From: Sambucus nigra
Lineage: Eukaryota; Streptophyta; Magnoliopsida; Dipsacales; Adoxaceae
NCBI GenBank assembly: GCA_949130495.1
Contig: OX422221.1
Span: forward strand, 155,675,241 to 155,739,240
Length of the DNA: 64,000 nt
Direction of reading: 5' to 3'
The notes beneath the pieces were generated by a model. The model saw nothing but the letters and a program-made list of their open reading frames with translations. It was not told the DNA's origin and searched no databases. The position numbers and the translations under genes were made by a program. This document shows positions 12,186-23,086 of this stretch, piece by piece. Within the stretch, counting starts at the first letter, position 1, and every line of letters starts with the position of its first letter.

Positions 12186-12449
12186 GTTCATGTATCTAAA
12201 TCATCCGCGGGGAGGTCATTATTGAGTGGCACCCAAAGATCACCATTTGTTGATTCCAACACAACTTTCAAGCCTGTATCTGGCTTCTCTGGTCGCCACT
12301 TCTCCTCCAGGGTTCCAGCGGAGTTGGGTTTTGCTGAGTCTTTTATGCCTCTTCATTATGCAACTGCTACCGCATTACGTAAATCCATGTTCTCATCGAA
12401 AGTTGGCTAATGGAGTTCTCTCTATGAATGATTTGCCACTCCACTATAG
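12186..12449 (+). pseudogene. Fragment similar to small NFD6-like plant proteins
   Basis: One frame reads through KSSAGRSLLSGTQRSPF, then RVPAELGFAESFMPLHYATA, then SKVG, then (after a stop) WSSLYE, another stop, and FATPL followed by a natural TAG. The order 'ELG-x-A-x-S-x-MPLH...TA-x-AL-x-S-M...W..L.E.FATPL-stop' matches my recollection of the small mitochondrial/chloroplast NUCLEAR FUSION DEFECTIVE 6-like family, whose members carry PLHSVTASAL and end close to EGFATPL. There are two internal stops and no start codon in frame. It lies inside Helitron-like element C, so capture is likely. The family call is from memory and needs a search. Confidence 0.5.
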
Positions 12450-14351
12450 CACGACCTCCAAGTTGTTTGGCATACTGATTCTGGGAAGATCACCTTTGGA
12501 AATTATGCTTTGTTGTACTTTTTATTAATCTTGAGATAAATTCTTCAAACCTTGAAAAGAAGAGACATTTGATATTTGTAAGGAAATTGTTGCATGACTT
12601 ATTATATATCATATGCATAAGTTCAAGAAAATTTGAATACTAAATTTTTTTTCAGTGGAAAACAACATTATTGAAAAATAACAAAAAAATTATAACAGTT
12701 CTTACGAGTGAGTTTGCTAAAGACAAAGTCTAAACTTTTTTGTTTTAGAAAAAAGAAAATATAATTGTTAGAACTCAAATCATATGAACCCTGTAACTAC
12801 ATAATCTGTATTTAGACATCAACACATATCATAGAAAGTATACAAATTTAATGTTCGCACCACATACTTTGGGCTTGAGAATGGCTTAGCTTGAAGAGTG
12901 CACAAAGAAATGATCTTTTAATAATAAATTAATTAGTTACATTATCGTTTACACTTGACAGTATTATTGAATATTCACTCCATAACACGTTTGCTTCCTC
13001 TCGACTTGTTCATCCCCTATAAAGTGGACTCACCCACCAACCCAGTAGAGCATCATCTCTCCTCTTACCCCATCTTTTGTGTAGCCTTTGCCAAATTTAA
13101 TATTTAAGAATAGTACAAAGATCTAGGAGCTTTGACGCATTGGAATTTTAACTATAAAATATTAGGCATGGCATTGATGTTGATTTTCAATGCAAATCGA
13201 ATGAATCATTCTATTAATCATAATACAAAATTCAAATCATATTAATAAACACCATGAAAGAACAAAAAAATTACAAATACAATTTTGCCTTTAATGTGGC
13301 ATTTTATCGAGCAGGAGGTTTGCAACATGCTTTCATGGAAAATTTTACCTTCAGCAGAGAACTAAATACCTATATGATACAACATTATAAACAAAACAAA
13401 CATGTTCATTGCGTGGATGATGATGGCAATGGAGAGGGGGATTTAATGGGCCAAAATAAGAAAACCAAGAGGGAGTACCCAAAATTAAGTGTTCATGTAA
13501 GCAGTTCTCCAGATTTAAAAAGTCCCACTGATCTAGGGGATTTAACCAATTTTGGGTAATTTAGTGTTCACGTGAGCTATCCAATTTCTCAATTTTTGCT
13601 ATCATATTAGTTTGGGGTTTACCGATCTATCCTTTTTCATAATCAATGTGGCTCCAGTTCATAACGAAAAAATTACACCATTTCTGCTCAGCGTTGGTCA
13701 GCATTCTTGTGCGACAAACACATCGATAAAAAATGATCAGGTCTTCATCAGCTCTGAAAATTAATTCATTACAAAAGGAAGGTAATTACTTCGTAGGTAA
13801 GGTTATAATTTACATTATTCTTTCCTAACTAATTTATAAAATTAGAAGAAGGAACATATGAGACAAAAAAACTGAATACCAACAATTGAACCAATTAAGT
13901 AAATGGTTGTTAGAAGAAATAAAACAAACTCATACAGGAATCTTCAAAACCTAGTTATGAACAAATTAGAAACAATAGTAGAACGTATGTGAAGTGTGTA
14001 GGATTTTAAATCAAAACAACGTTTACCTTCTTAGTGTTGAAGCCAGAGCAGCGTATGGGGATGAAAGTCTATCCAAACAAGATATAAACTTATAAACATT
14101 ATAAATTAACCAGTCTTCAAAATCTGGATGAGAGGATGCCAACAAAGTGAAACGAACAAATGATTTATAACTGAGAACAAAGAAAATGGATAGTCGTTTG
14201 AGAGAGAACAGTGGAAGAGGAGGGGATGTATTGCGGTTGGGATTCTTGAAAATTTAATAGCCTTGGAAATTTAAAACGGTCCTTCTACGTTTACAAATCA
14301 TAAATGATCATTTATACCTCTAATACTATCATATTAGAGGTATATAATAGA

Positions 14352-16935
14352 TTTAAGAGCACAAACTCAAGGTTATTCATGTGTCAATTTATTTCAACCC
14401 TAGCTCCCTCCCATTTTATTGTTCTCTCAAACCATATTTTTTTCCTCTGCCTATTACTTTTCTCAATCAATGCCGGTGCACTCTCTCCCCCTCAAAACTC
14501 AAGAGCCTAAACTATTATCCTTAGCTCTCCCCCTCCACCCTAATTATGTCCTGTTATATAAGATGCATCAAAACCAAATAAAGAACAAACCTCAAAGGCT
14601 CCCTCATACATCTAAAGGCTCCCCCACACATTTGTTCATTCACGAGTCCTAAGGCCCAATATCTTTTTCTACCTGTTATGGTCCCTCCGCTTCTTTTTCT
14701 CATTCTCTTTTCCTCTTTTTTCTCTTTTTCTTTTCATTAGGCTATAATTCATGGTTGAAAATGCTTGAACACAAACCTTTTGATTAAAAATCTATTATGG
14801 CCTTTGATGTTTTATATGGGATTTTAGTTGAACTTTTGAATCTTATCTTGGGGTTTAATTCTGTCGGTTTCTATCAGGTAGAGTTGTAAAATTTTAATCT
14901 TCTCTATTTTATACTTTCAGATGTTCAACTCGAGGTCTTTCGCTTAATGATGTTTCTGCACCGAGGTTGAGCATTCTCTTATTAATATGATTGAACTTAT
15001 TGACAGTGAGGATAAGAAAAATAACAACATAGACGATCCAAATACACCTCCAAGGTTATGATTGAAGTTATTGAGAGTAAGGATAAGAAAAATAAATATT
15101 TGATACTTTTATGTGTAAAGATTAAATTTGTATGTGTTTACTTTTTATAAATTTTCAATTTAAATTTTTTATTGACCCATTATTGTACTTTAATTTTGAG
15201 CTCTCTGGGTTGGTATTACTTTGTTTGGGCTTAATATGTCATTATTCAAGGGGTGGGCAAATTGCAAGAAAACTTTGAACTACTTGATTGTCATTGGAAA
15301 CCTAATTTATTTCCTTAGAATTGAAATTGAAATATTTTTTTACCTCAATGTCTCCAAATTTTAAATTGAAAAATATTATAAATCTAATTTCAAGATTGTA
15401 GTTGGAGTTTCCAACAATAGTTTAATCTCGCCCCCATGAAGTACTATTATCCTTCCATTTTCCCCCATCTTACACATATATATATGCAACGTGTTTTGGT
15501 TTATAATGTAAATGTTTAATCATTTTTATACTTGAGAATGTTTATTATTGCCTAACACTTTATATGGTTGTTTTAGGTAAAAGGATTTTGACATTTTGAA
15601 TCACTTGAAGATTTTTTTTCATCATATTCATTTTTTTAAACTGGGTTTGAAACAAGTGGCTATATAAACGTTGGGCAAAGTAATTTCGAATTATACTACC
15701 CATAATATTATTACTGCTTTGCACTTGTCGCTTATATATTTAAATGCATTTATATTTTATATTAATTAACTGTGTGTTGCCTGCACGATGCAAATGTTAC
15801 ACACTAGTTTATTGATAATTAAGCACTCGTACTTGAGCCGATAGGCCTTAGTGGGCATAATTTAATATTTGTGCACCACAATTAATTTCTATTTCAACAT
15901 TTGTCCATTGCTCTCCTCCTCTTTGCTGATTCTTTTAAAGTAAAATGCATCTCTCATTAGTAGCTGACAAAAAATATAAAGTTGATGACACAACATGCCA
16001 TACGTTGATAAAACATAAAATCTCTATACATTGAAGTAAATCTAAAGTAAAAAAAGCACCATTAATGTAAACTTCTCAACACCACAACATGTTGCAACGG
16101 TCCAACATTCGATAAAACAAACTCTCCAATGACCCATAAAATGAGGTATGAGAAAAATACATCACATATGAGGAAAAATGACCAATCGATACATAAACCT
16201 TTTTAAAAGATGGGGTCAACCAAGTTATGTTCAACTGAAGCTTGTCCTAAATATAGGAGTAATACGAAGTGAGAAAGACAAGAAATATGTGCTTAGATCT
16301 AAAAAATAGCCATAAATCGGTGATTGGATCTCGACCTAATTTGAATGGAGGCAACACCACTAATGACAACATCGGGGGAAACTCCGTCGAAGAGGAAAAA
16401 ATATAGCACAGAGATGTCAAGAAGAATAGAAACCACACCAACAGAGAAAAACTTTCATAAACAGTCCCATAAAAGGAGGGACAAAACTCTCATAAAAGAG
16501 AGACATAGACTCCTCACTAAGGAGAGACCATTTTACATATACCAAAAATAAGTTATTGCAAAGAAAATGATAAGGAGAAAGTGTTATCACCCTCTTCCTC
16601 ATGGAGGAAGAAGAGGGGGAGGGGATAAAATTAGCGGCTAGGGTTTTTTTATAAAGAAAGGAGATCCTCAAGATCTTCAAGTTATTTGATTATATATGTT
16701 AAGTACACATAAAAGTTTCTTGGTATTTGAAGAACAAAATTATTTTTTATTATTTAACATTAAACTCATGTATTATTGATTTACATTTTTATTCAACTAC
16801 CTATAAAATAAATATATAAACTAAAACATAATCAACAAGTACATAGTTACTCAAACACCTTAAATTAATATAAATTTATTTATTTTTTCTTAATTATAGG
16901 CTTTGTAAAACTATATAGACAGATTTTTATATGAG
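14352..16935. other. Spacer with a possible plus-strand Helitron 3' end at 15808
   Basis: No gene is recognised. On the plus strand, TTGCCTGCACGATGCAA (a weak stem with TTGC/GCAA arms) is followed by ATGTTACACACTAG and T, ending near 15807-15808, which resembles the 3' ends of the other Helitron-like elements in mirror orientation. I cannot find its 5' end. Around 16200-16680 a purine-rich segment with GCGGCTAGGGTTTTTTT on one side looks like a dispersed plant repeat but has no defined ends. Confidence 0.35.
16931..16935 (+). other. Left target-site duplication ATGAG
   Basis: Identical to 28458-28462, immediately outside the TG and CA ends of the LTR pair. It fixes the element boundaries to the base. 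Confidence 0.85.
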
Positions 16936-17546
16936 TGTTGATACCAAATTTAATCTGCTGACATGGACCCATCATCTGAAGACATGTGTCAACCAACGTG
17001 GCAGTTACAAATACTTCTACCGATCAACTCACTGCCACCGAGCTATTCAAGTGCCACGAGTAACTCATACATTCCGAACAACTCAAGTATACCGATCAAC
17101 TTAGGCTCCTAGAGCAACTCATGGGCCCCGAGCTACTTAGCAGTCCGAGCAACTCATGGGCCTCGAGCTACTTAAGCGGTCCGAGTAGCTTAAAAGGTCC
17201 GAGCTACTTAGCGTACAAAACATCCAAATCAAAAGAATCAAAGAGACGACTGCGCATTAAATGCTCATTATTATCATACAGATGCATATGTCTACTAGAT
17301 AACAACGCATTGTCCTTTCACACGTACAGCCTCAAGGCTATAAATACATTGTAACCTCTTCATTATAAGGGGACTTTGGATTTTTGGATAAAACACATAT
17401 CGAGAATTCCAGACAAATAGTCAACAATACAACAACAGTGGATATAGGCCATTCTTATAAGGCTGAACCACTTTAAAAAAATTATGTCTTATTTATTTTA
17501 TCTGTGATTGATTAATTAGAGATAATCTAATTTTTTTACATCAACA
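16936..17546 (+). repeat. 5' LTR of the Tat element
   Basis: Begins TGTTGATACC and ends CAACA. It contains degenerate direct subrepeats built on CCGAGCTACTTA and CGAGCAACTCATGGGCC, a TATA box at 17339-17346, and an AT-rich end. It is 611 bp, 36 bp longer than the 3' LTR; the excess is one extra copy of the subrepeat around 17131-17200. Confidence 0.9.
17339..17346 (+). promoter_or_regulatory. TATA box of the Tat 5' LTR
   Basis: TATAAATA, conserved at the same place in the 3' LTR (28251-28258) and preceded by GTACAGCCTCAAGGC in both copies. Confidence 0.65.
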
Positions 17547-17548
17547 GA

Positions 17549-17568
17549 TTGGCGTCGTCTGGGGGAAA
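17549..17568 (+). other. Primer-binding site of the Tat element
   Basis: TTGGCGTCGTCTGGGGGAAA starts 2 nt after the LTR end. It is a slightly mutated version of the TTGGCGCCGTCTGTGGG-type PBS common in plant Tat and related elements. I do not assign the tRNA with certainty. Confidence 0.75.
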
Positions 17569-17610
17569 TCGACTGTACTTATCATTTTTCACCAAAATAA
17601 CTCATCATCT

Positions 17611-19469
17611 ATGGCTGATAATCCTGAATCCAGTAATCGAAACACTGGGGCTCCTCCAAACTTTTTGGCTCCCCCAAATGTTCAAGATCTGGCTGGTATA
17701 ATGGCTAATCTGGCTCAAGGCCAGACGACCATGCAAGAAACCATGCGTCAACTTATACAAACTATTCAAGGAGGACTGCCGGCTCAATCAGGACAATAAA
17801 GTGTCTAACGAAATACCCGCCTACCCTCTTCACGAACGAGGCAAATGCTATTACTAGAGGAATCTCGATCTAGACACACGGAATCATACCATACTGAGAG
17901 ATCTAATGATCCTTCTTATCAACCTGGTCGGACCTCATCAGTGCGAGCTACAAATTCTCAACGAAACATCAATCTATCTCCGAAAAGGACCAGTGCTCTA
18001 GAAAGGTTGAGTAGAGTCTCTCCTTTTGATCGTTTGGGCCCTAGGAGGAATAGAAGTCCTCTTAGGATTGCTTCGAGGAACTCTCCACGACCATCTGATC
18101 TAAGGGAAGGCTCTGCCCAATCACGACCAACTGCTCGTAATGAAAGATACCAAAAGGCAAATTCAACGCGATCAATTACTCGAACGAATAGGCCCGAGGA
18201 AGGAAACGGTGCATGGAAGGGCTCTATTCAGAGGTTGGAGGACAGATTAGGCGAAATGGCTAAGACCAAGAATCCTCTACAAAGGACTTTTGTTCAAGGG
18301 ACACCCTTTGTACAAACAATTATGGATTTTCCCACACCATCAAAATTCAAAGCCCCTGTGGTGACGCCTAAGTATGATGGAAAAACTGACCTTGTCCTTC
18401 ATATAGAGCAATACCAAGTTGCTGCCAATATCTATGCATTTCCAGATGAGATAAGATGCAGGGCATTTTTAGGAACTCTTACCGGATCAGCCCAAATCTG
18501 GTACAACAACCTTCCTCGGGGGAAGATCATGACTTTCTTTCAACTGGAAAAGATCTTTATTGGGAACTTCTATTTTAGAGAAAAACCAGTCAAACGAGTA
18601 ATACACTTATTGAGTGTTAAACAGAAGACATGTGAAAGCACCAGGGATTATATTACTCGTTTCAATAATGAGAAGCTCGAAGTAATTGATTACGAGTAGA
18701 AAAGAGAAATTACTGCTCTGATGCGTGGACTGTTGCCAGATAAATTGTACTACACTTTAGCCAAAGATCCACCTAGGACCATGGCTGAATTGATGGAAAA
18801 AGCAGCCAAAATCATGAATGCCGAGGAACCTATGGCTACGAAGAAGAATACGGGCACTAAGGAGACCAAGGTCGATGCTGATAGGACTGAGAAAAAGGAG
18901 CTAAAGAATAATGGTGGCAACAGGAAATCGAAAGCAAAGCAAGCATTGGAATAGTTGAGGAAATTTGGAAATTATACTCCTTTGAAGGTAGATATAAATC
19001 ATATTCTGGAAGAGATCAAGAACAGCGAGGAGCTAAACTGGCCAGAAAAATGAAGGCAGATCCTGACAACAGGAATAAATCCAAATATTATGAGTTCCAC
19101 AAAGACCATGGTCACACGACCAAAAATTGCATAGCTTTCCAGAATGAAATTGAAGCACTCATCAGACGAGGAAAGCTGGCTAAATATGTTGATCATCAAA
19201 ATGGTGGAAAGAGCAATGACCGAACAAGGAATAAATCTAGATCTCCTCGTCGAGCAAAAGAAGACAAGAAGAGAAGTCATGAAGAAGACCCAGAAGATGA
19301 CCCCGATCTCCCCAAAAGACCAAAGCAGCCAGAATGTGAGGCATTTTTAATCCATTTTGGATCATTTGAATGTAATGTTATTACAGGTGGAGATGCAGGA
19401 GGTGGAGATCGAACTTCGGAAAGAAAAGCTTACCTTAATGAGGCTCAAGCTTGCTCGTACATTCAGTGA
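17611..19469 (+). pseudogene. gag: Tat-type gag, several stops and one frameshift
   Basis: The start codon at 17611 follows the PBS by about 40 nt. One frame runs from 17611 to about 19050, interrupted by stops at 17797, 17812, 18697 and 18952, then shifts to the frame of 19050-19469. It has a Gln-rich N-terminus, an Arg/Ser-rich basic region (17870-18200), and a retrotransposon gag core with GSAQIWYNNLP and FIGNFYF (about 18480-18590), then ALMRGLLPDKLYYTLA. A Tat-type knuckle reads YEFHKDHGHTTKNC near 19090-19135. The family normally has Cys where the first Tyr stands, so one zinc ligand is lost by a G-to-A change. It would form the particle and bind RNA. Confidence 0.88.
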
Positions 19470-19496
19470 ATAAATCTGGCTGAAGATGATCACCCC

Positions 19497-19994
19497 ATGA
19501 AGGTGAATAAAGACAAATTGGTCATTGGTTTCTCTAAGAATGACCTGGCAGGAGTACTATATCTTCATGATGACCTATTGGTGATCAAGATGAGAATGAA
19601 AGAAGTGGTGATTTCACGAGTACTGGTGGATAATGGTAGCTCGGCAGATATCATGTTCTATCCATGCTTTGATAGTTTGAATCTGAAGTTAGCCCAGTTG
19701 GAGCCTTATCATAGACCCCTCCTCGGCTTTACTGGAGAGAAGGTTTTTCCACTTGGGACGATCAAGTTGGATATGCTTATCGGTACATGGCCTGCTTGCC
19801 GAATAGAAAGAGTACATTTTTTTATAATGGATAAAAATGTCCAATCAGCTTATAATATTATCATGGGAAGAGTAGGCCTAATGAAGTTCGAAGTAGTGTC
19901 ATCTACTATACATCAATATTTAAAATTCCCAACTAATTTTGGAGTGGGAGTTGTGAAAGGCGACCAAAAAGTAGCTCAGGAATGCTACTATTAA
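19497..19994 (+). pseudogene. Retrotransposon aspartic protease
   Basis: 165 codons open without a stop. The active-site motif is VLVDNGSSADI near 19625-19655, the Tat-lineage form of D-S/T-G with Asn before Gly. A flap-like segment and HFFIMD...AYNIIMGR follow, the usual C-terminal half of this family. It lies directly after gag, where the processing protease belongs. The ATG used is only the first in frame; the domain probably begins as part of gag-pol. This is the best-preserved domain of the element. Confidence 0.88.
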
Positions 19995-20078
19995 TCTGTC
20001 GAGCATGAGGAACATGAAGAATCCAGGAAGAAGACTACTACCTATCAAGTAGATGAAATATAAGATGAAGAGATTGAA

Positions 20079-21042
20079 ATGCTAGACCCTATAGATGAGT
20101 CTCAGATCGTAAAGGGACAGGTCATGGAGGCTACTAAAATTGTCATTCTGGACGATGAACATCCAGAACAAACAACTCAAATTGGTGCATCACTGGAGGT
20201 ATCAATAAAGCAGGAAATGTTAGCATTTCTAAGGCGAAGAAAGCAGACCTTTGCATGGAGTCATGAAGACATGCCAGGGATAGATCCGAATTTCTTGTGT
20301 CACGAGCTCAACATGAACAAGGAAATCAAGCCAATAAAATAGCGAAGAAGAGTGTTCAGTCCTAAGAAGAACCAAGCTATACAGGAAGAAGTAGCGAAAC
20401 TACGAAAAGCCTTTTTTTATTGAAGATGTCAAATATCCTGATTGGCTAGCAAATGTGGTGATGGTGAAGAAGAAAAATAACAAGTGGAGGATGTGTGTAG
20501 ACTTCACCGATATCATTAAGGCATGGCCAAAGGATCATTTTCCTTTACCCCGAATCGATCAACTGGTAGATGCTACCTCGTGGCATGAATTGTTGAGTTT
20601 CATGGATGCTTATTCGGGATACAACCAGATTAAGATGATGCCTAAAGACAGGGATAACACCTCTTTTATCAATCCAAGGGGAACTTATTGTTACAATATT
20701 ATGCCTTTTGGACTTAAAAATGCAAGTGCCACATATTAATGGCTGATGAATAAGGTGTTTACAGAACAAATCAGCTATAACATGGAGGTTTATGTTGATG
20801 ATATGTCGACAAAGAGCAAGAAGGTTGCCAATCATCTAATTGACGTAAGTCAAACCTTAGATCAACTAGAGAAATATCAAATGAAACTGAATCCCACCAA
20901 ATGCATATTCGGAGTACGAGAAGGCATGTTTCTCGAATATATTGTTAACCAGCGAGGAATTGAGGCGAATCCTGAAAAGATCAAGGCTCTATTGGAGCTA
21001 CGATCTCCAACGACTAAGAATGAAGTGCAAAGTCTCACATGA
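20079..21042 (+). pseudogene. Ty3/gypsy reverse transcriptase
   Basis: The N-terminal signature FAWSHEDMPGIDP is near 20250-20290. A stop at 20340 and a frameshift near 20410 follow, then VMVKKKNNKWRMCVDFTD and the catalytic Asp motif FMDAYSGYNQI (about 20600). Next come the MPFGLKNASATY box, a stop at 20737 in place of the usual Gln/Arg, and the catalytic YVDDM at 20791-20805. MKLNPTKCIFGV follows as the thumb/connection segment. The catalytic aspartates are retained but the frame is broken, so no full enzyme would be made. Confidence 0.93.
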
Positions 21043-21063
21043 CGAGTTATAGCAATTAATAGG

Positions 21064-21600
21064 TTGATGTCACGAGCAACTGAGTGCCTACCATTATTCA
21101 AAACACTCCGAAAAACTTTTGAATGGAATAATGAATGCGAGGAGGCCTTTCGAGAATTGAAGAAATATCTAGGGACACCTTTACTATTATCTAGACCAGT
21201 GATGGGAGAAAGACTATACTTGTACCTGGCAGTTTTAGAAAATGCAGTGAGCTCGGCGTTGATAAGAGTGGAGGATGGAGTACAAAAACTAGTCTATTAC
21301 ACCAGGAAAGCTTTCTGAGGATCAGAAATAAGATATCCAAGGTTAGAAAAGTTGGCACTAGCACTGACTGAAGTAAGTAGAAGGATGAGGCCATACTACT
21401 AAACTCATACTATAGTTGTGTATACAGATATGCCATTAAGGAAAGCTCTGCACAAACTAGAGAAATCAGGAAGGTTGATGTACTGGGCAGTAGAACTTGT
21501 AGAATATGATATAATTTACGAAACTAGATCATCGCTCAAAGGGCAGACAGTAGCGGATTTTATCGCGGAATTCACTCAGGAGGATTCCTTCGATGAGTAG
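21064..21600 (+). pseudogene. RT-linked RNase H domain
   Basis: FEWNNECEEAFRELKKYL (about 21118) leads into YLYLAVLENAVSSALIR and VYYTRKAF, the usual gypsy RNase H start, where the family has a catalytic Asp near YLAV (here Ala-Val, weakly conserved). A stop follows at 21316. The C-terminal part includes YTDMPLRKALHKLEKSGRL and GQTVADFIAEF (21418-21600), a typical Tat linker before the second RNase H. Stops also occur near 21400 and 21598. Confidence 0.85.
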
Positions 21601-21735
21601 GAGTTGAATACAAACCAACCTGTAAATGTTACAGGATCATCAAATTTAAACCCCGACCAACTTACGTCGAGGGGCGAGCAATAAAAAGTACTAGAGGAGG
21701 ACACAAGGAAACATCAAATACTTCACCGGGGAATT

Positions 21736-22377
21736 ATGTCTGACCAAGAGTTTGATAATGGAGTACCTGTGTGGAATCTATATGTAGATTGCTCTTCGTT
21801 CTCTACAGGCAGTGGAGCAGGAATTATTTTAAACAGTCCAGATGGGATTGATGTGGAATATGCTCTACGTTTTCAATTTAAGGCTTCTAATAATGACGCC
21901 GAATATGAAGCAATGATCGTAGGTCTAAGCCTGGTCAAAACCATGAAAGCCGAGCAAGTCGTTGTGTTCAGTGACTCCCAGTTAATCGTAAATCAAATTC
22001 TGGGAGTGTATGAAGCAAAAGGAGAATTAATGATCAAGTATCATGCAAAAGAAATGGAGGTTGTATCAAATTTTACTGCAGTTCAGTTGATTAGAATACC
22101 AAGATTGGAGAATGCAAGAGCAGACGCATTAGCTCGATTGGCATCAGCCACACGCACCGAGCTACGAAGAATAATCCAAATAGAAATCCTAGTTGGTCGG
22201 AGCATAGACGAAGGTCTAATGATGAATTTCATTTCCCTCGACTTGGGACCATCTTGGATGGATCCCATCAGGGCTTATATTGAAGAGGGGGCTTTGCCAA
22301 TTGGTAAACTCGCAGCCAAGAAATTAAAGTTTAAAGTTTCTCGTTATGTATTAATCGATGGCATTTTATATAGATGA
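21736..22377 (+). pseudogene. Second RNase H domain of Tat elements
   Basis: 213 codons uninterrupted. It starts near WNLYVDCSS and continues with NNDAEYEAMIVGL, VVVFSDSQLIVNQI and ENARADALARLAS, giving the D-E-D-D catalytic set in order. This second, archaeal-like RNase H lies between the RT-linked RNase H and integrase and is known only from the Tat branch among plant gypsy elements, so it is the strongest lineage marker here. The C-terminal extension (ILVGRSIDEGLMMNF onward) is the usual linker to integrase. Confidence 0.92.
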
Positions 22378-23085
22378 TGAATTATAGCAGGACTACAAAG
22401 ATGTGTCCACCCCTCCGAAGTGAAAGATCTGATCGAAGAGATCCATGAAGGGTCTTGTGGAGCCTATGTGGCAGGTCGGACGCTTTTGCAAAGAATAACA
22501 ATGCATTGGTATTACTGATCGACTATGAGAGCTGATTGTGTAGCTTATGCCAAGAAGGGTGACAAATGTCAACGCTTCTTCTCTATCAGAAGAACTCCCC
22601 AAACATTGTTAACACCCACCACGTCGCCTTGGCGATTCGCTATGTGGGGAATAGACTTGGTCAGGCCACTTACAACGACCGGAGGAAGATTCAAATACCT
22701 TTTGGTTGTTGTGGATTATTTTACAAAATGGGTGGAAGCTGAGCCTCTCATTGATATGACATATGACAAAGTCTATCGATTCATTTGGAAGAATATTATT
22801 TGTAGATATGGTCTCCCACATGCATTCATTACTGACCATGGAACCCAGTTTGACAACTAGGAGTTTGCTACGTATTGTCATCAATCCAATGTACTAAAGA
22901 TCCACTCTGCACTAGGACATCTCCAAAGCAATGGGCAAACTGGGGTGACAAATGAATGTTGTTGAATGGTTTGAAGAAGTGACTAGATGATGCAAAAGGA
23001 AATTGGATTAACGAGCTACATTCTGTGCTGTGGGCTTATCGTACCACACCGCGAGCAGCAACAGGAGAGCTTCATTATACACCAA
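22378..23085 (+). pseudogene. Integrase, catalytically dead and C-terminally truncated
   Basis: The zinc-binding N-terminus reads CVHPSEVKDLIEEIHEG then CGAYVAG, where the family has His in place of Tyr, and AYAKKGDKCQRF, where the first Cys of the pair is Gly; two zinc ligands are lost. The core has MWGIDLVRPLTTTGGRFKYL, VVVDYFTKWVEAEPL and FITDHGTQFDN (both Asp present). The third catalytic residue is lost: NGQTGVTNE where NGQAE is expected. Frameshift and stops occur near 22858-22990. The end reads VLWAYRTTPRAATGE and then enters a minisatellite, so the chromodomain-side C-terminal region is missing. Confidence 0.9.
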
Positions 23086-23086
23086 T

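Larger units (their letters stand above)
11439..14351 (-). mobile_element. Helitron-like element C with a captured NFD6-like fragment
   Basis: The 5' end is clear: on the minus strand, TCTATTATATACCTC directly after a flanking A, the same start as element B, followed by a 28-bp inverted repeat built from TACCTCTAATA and TATTAGAGGTA. The 3' end is weaker: GCACGGGTAATAAAACAAG then T, where CTAG would be expected and the GC hairpin has decayed. Length is about 2.9 kb. It holds a (TA)n tract and a degenerate host-gene exon at about 12186-12449. Confidence 0.45.

Noticed and set aside
13254..13559. 101-codon ORF in Helitron-like element C
   Set aside because: No recognisable domain or codon pattern; likely chance, though it lies inside the element.
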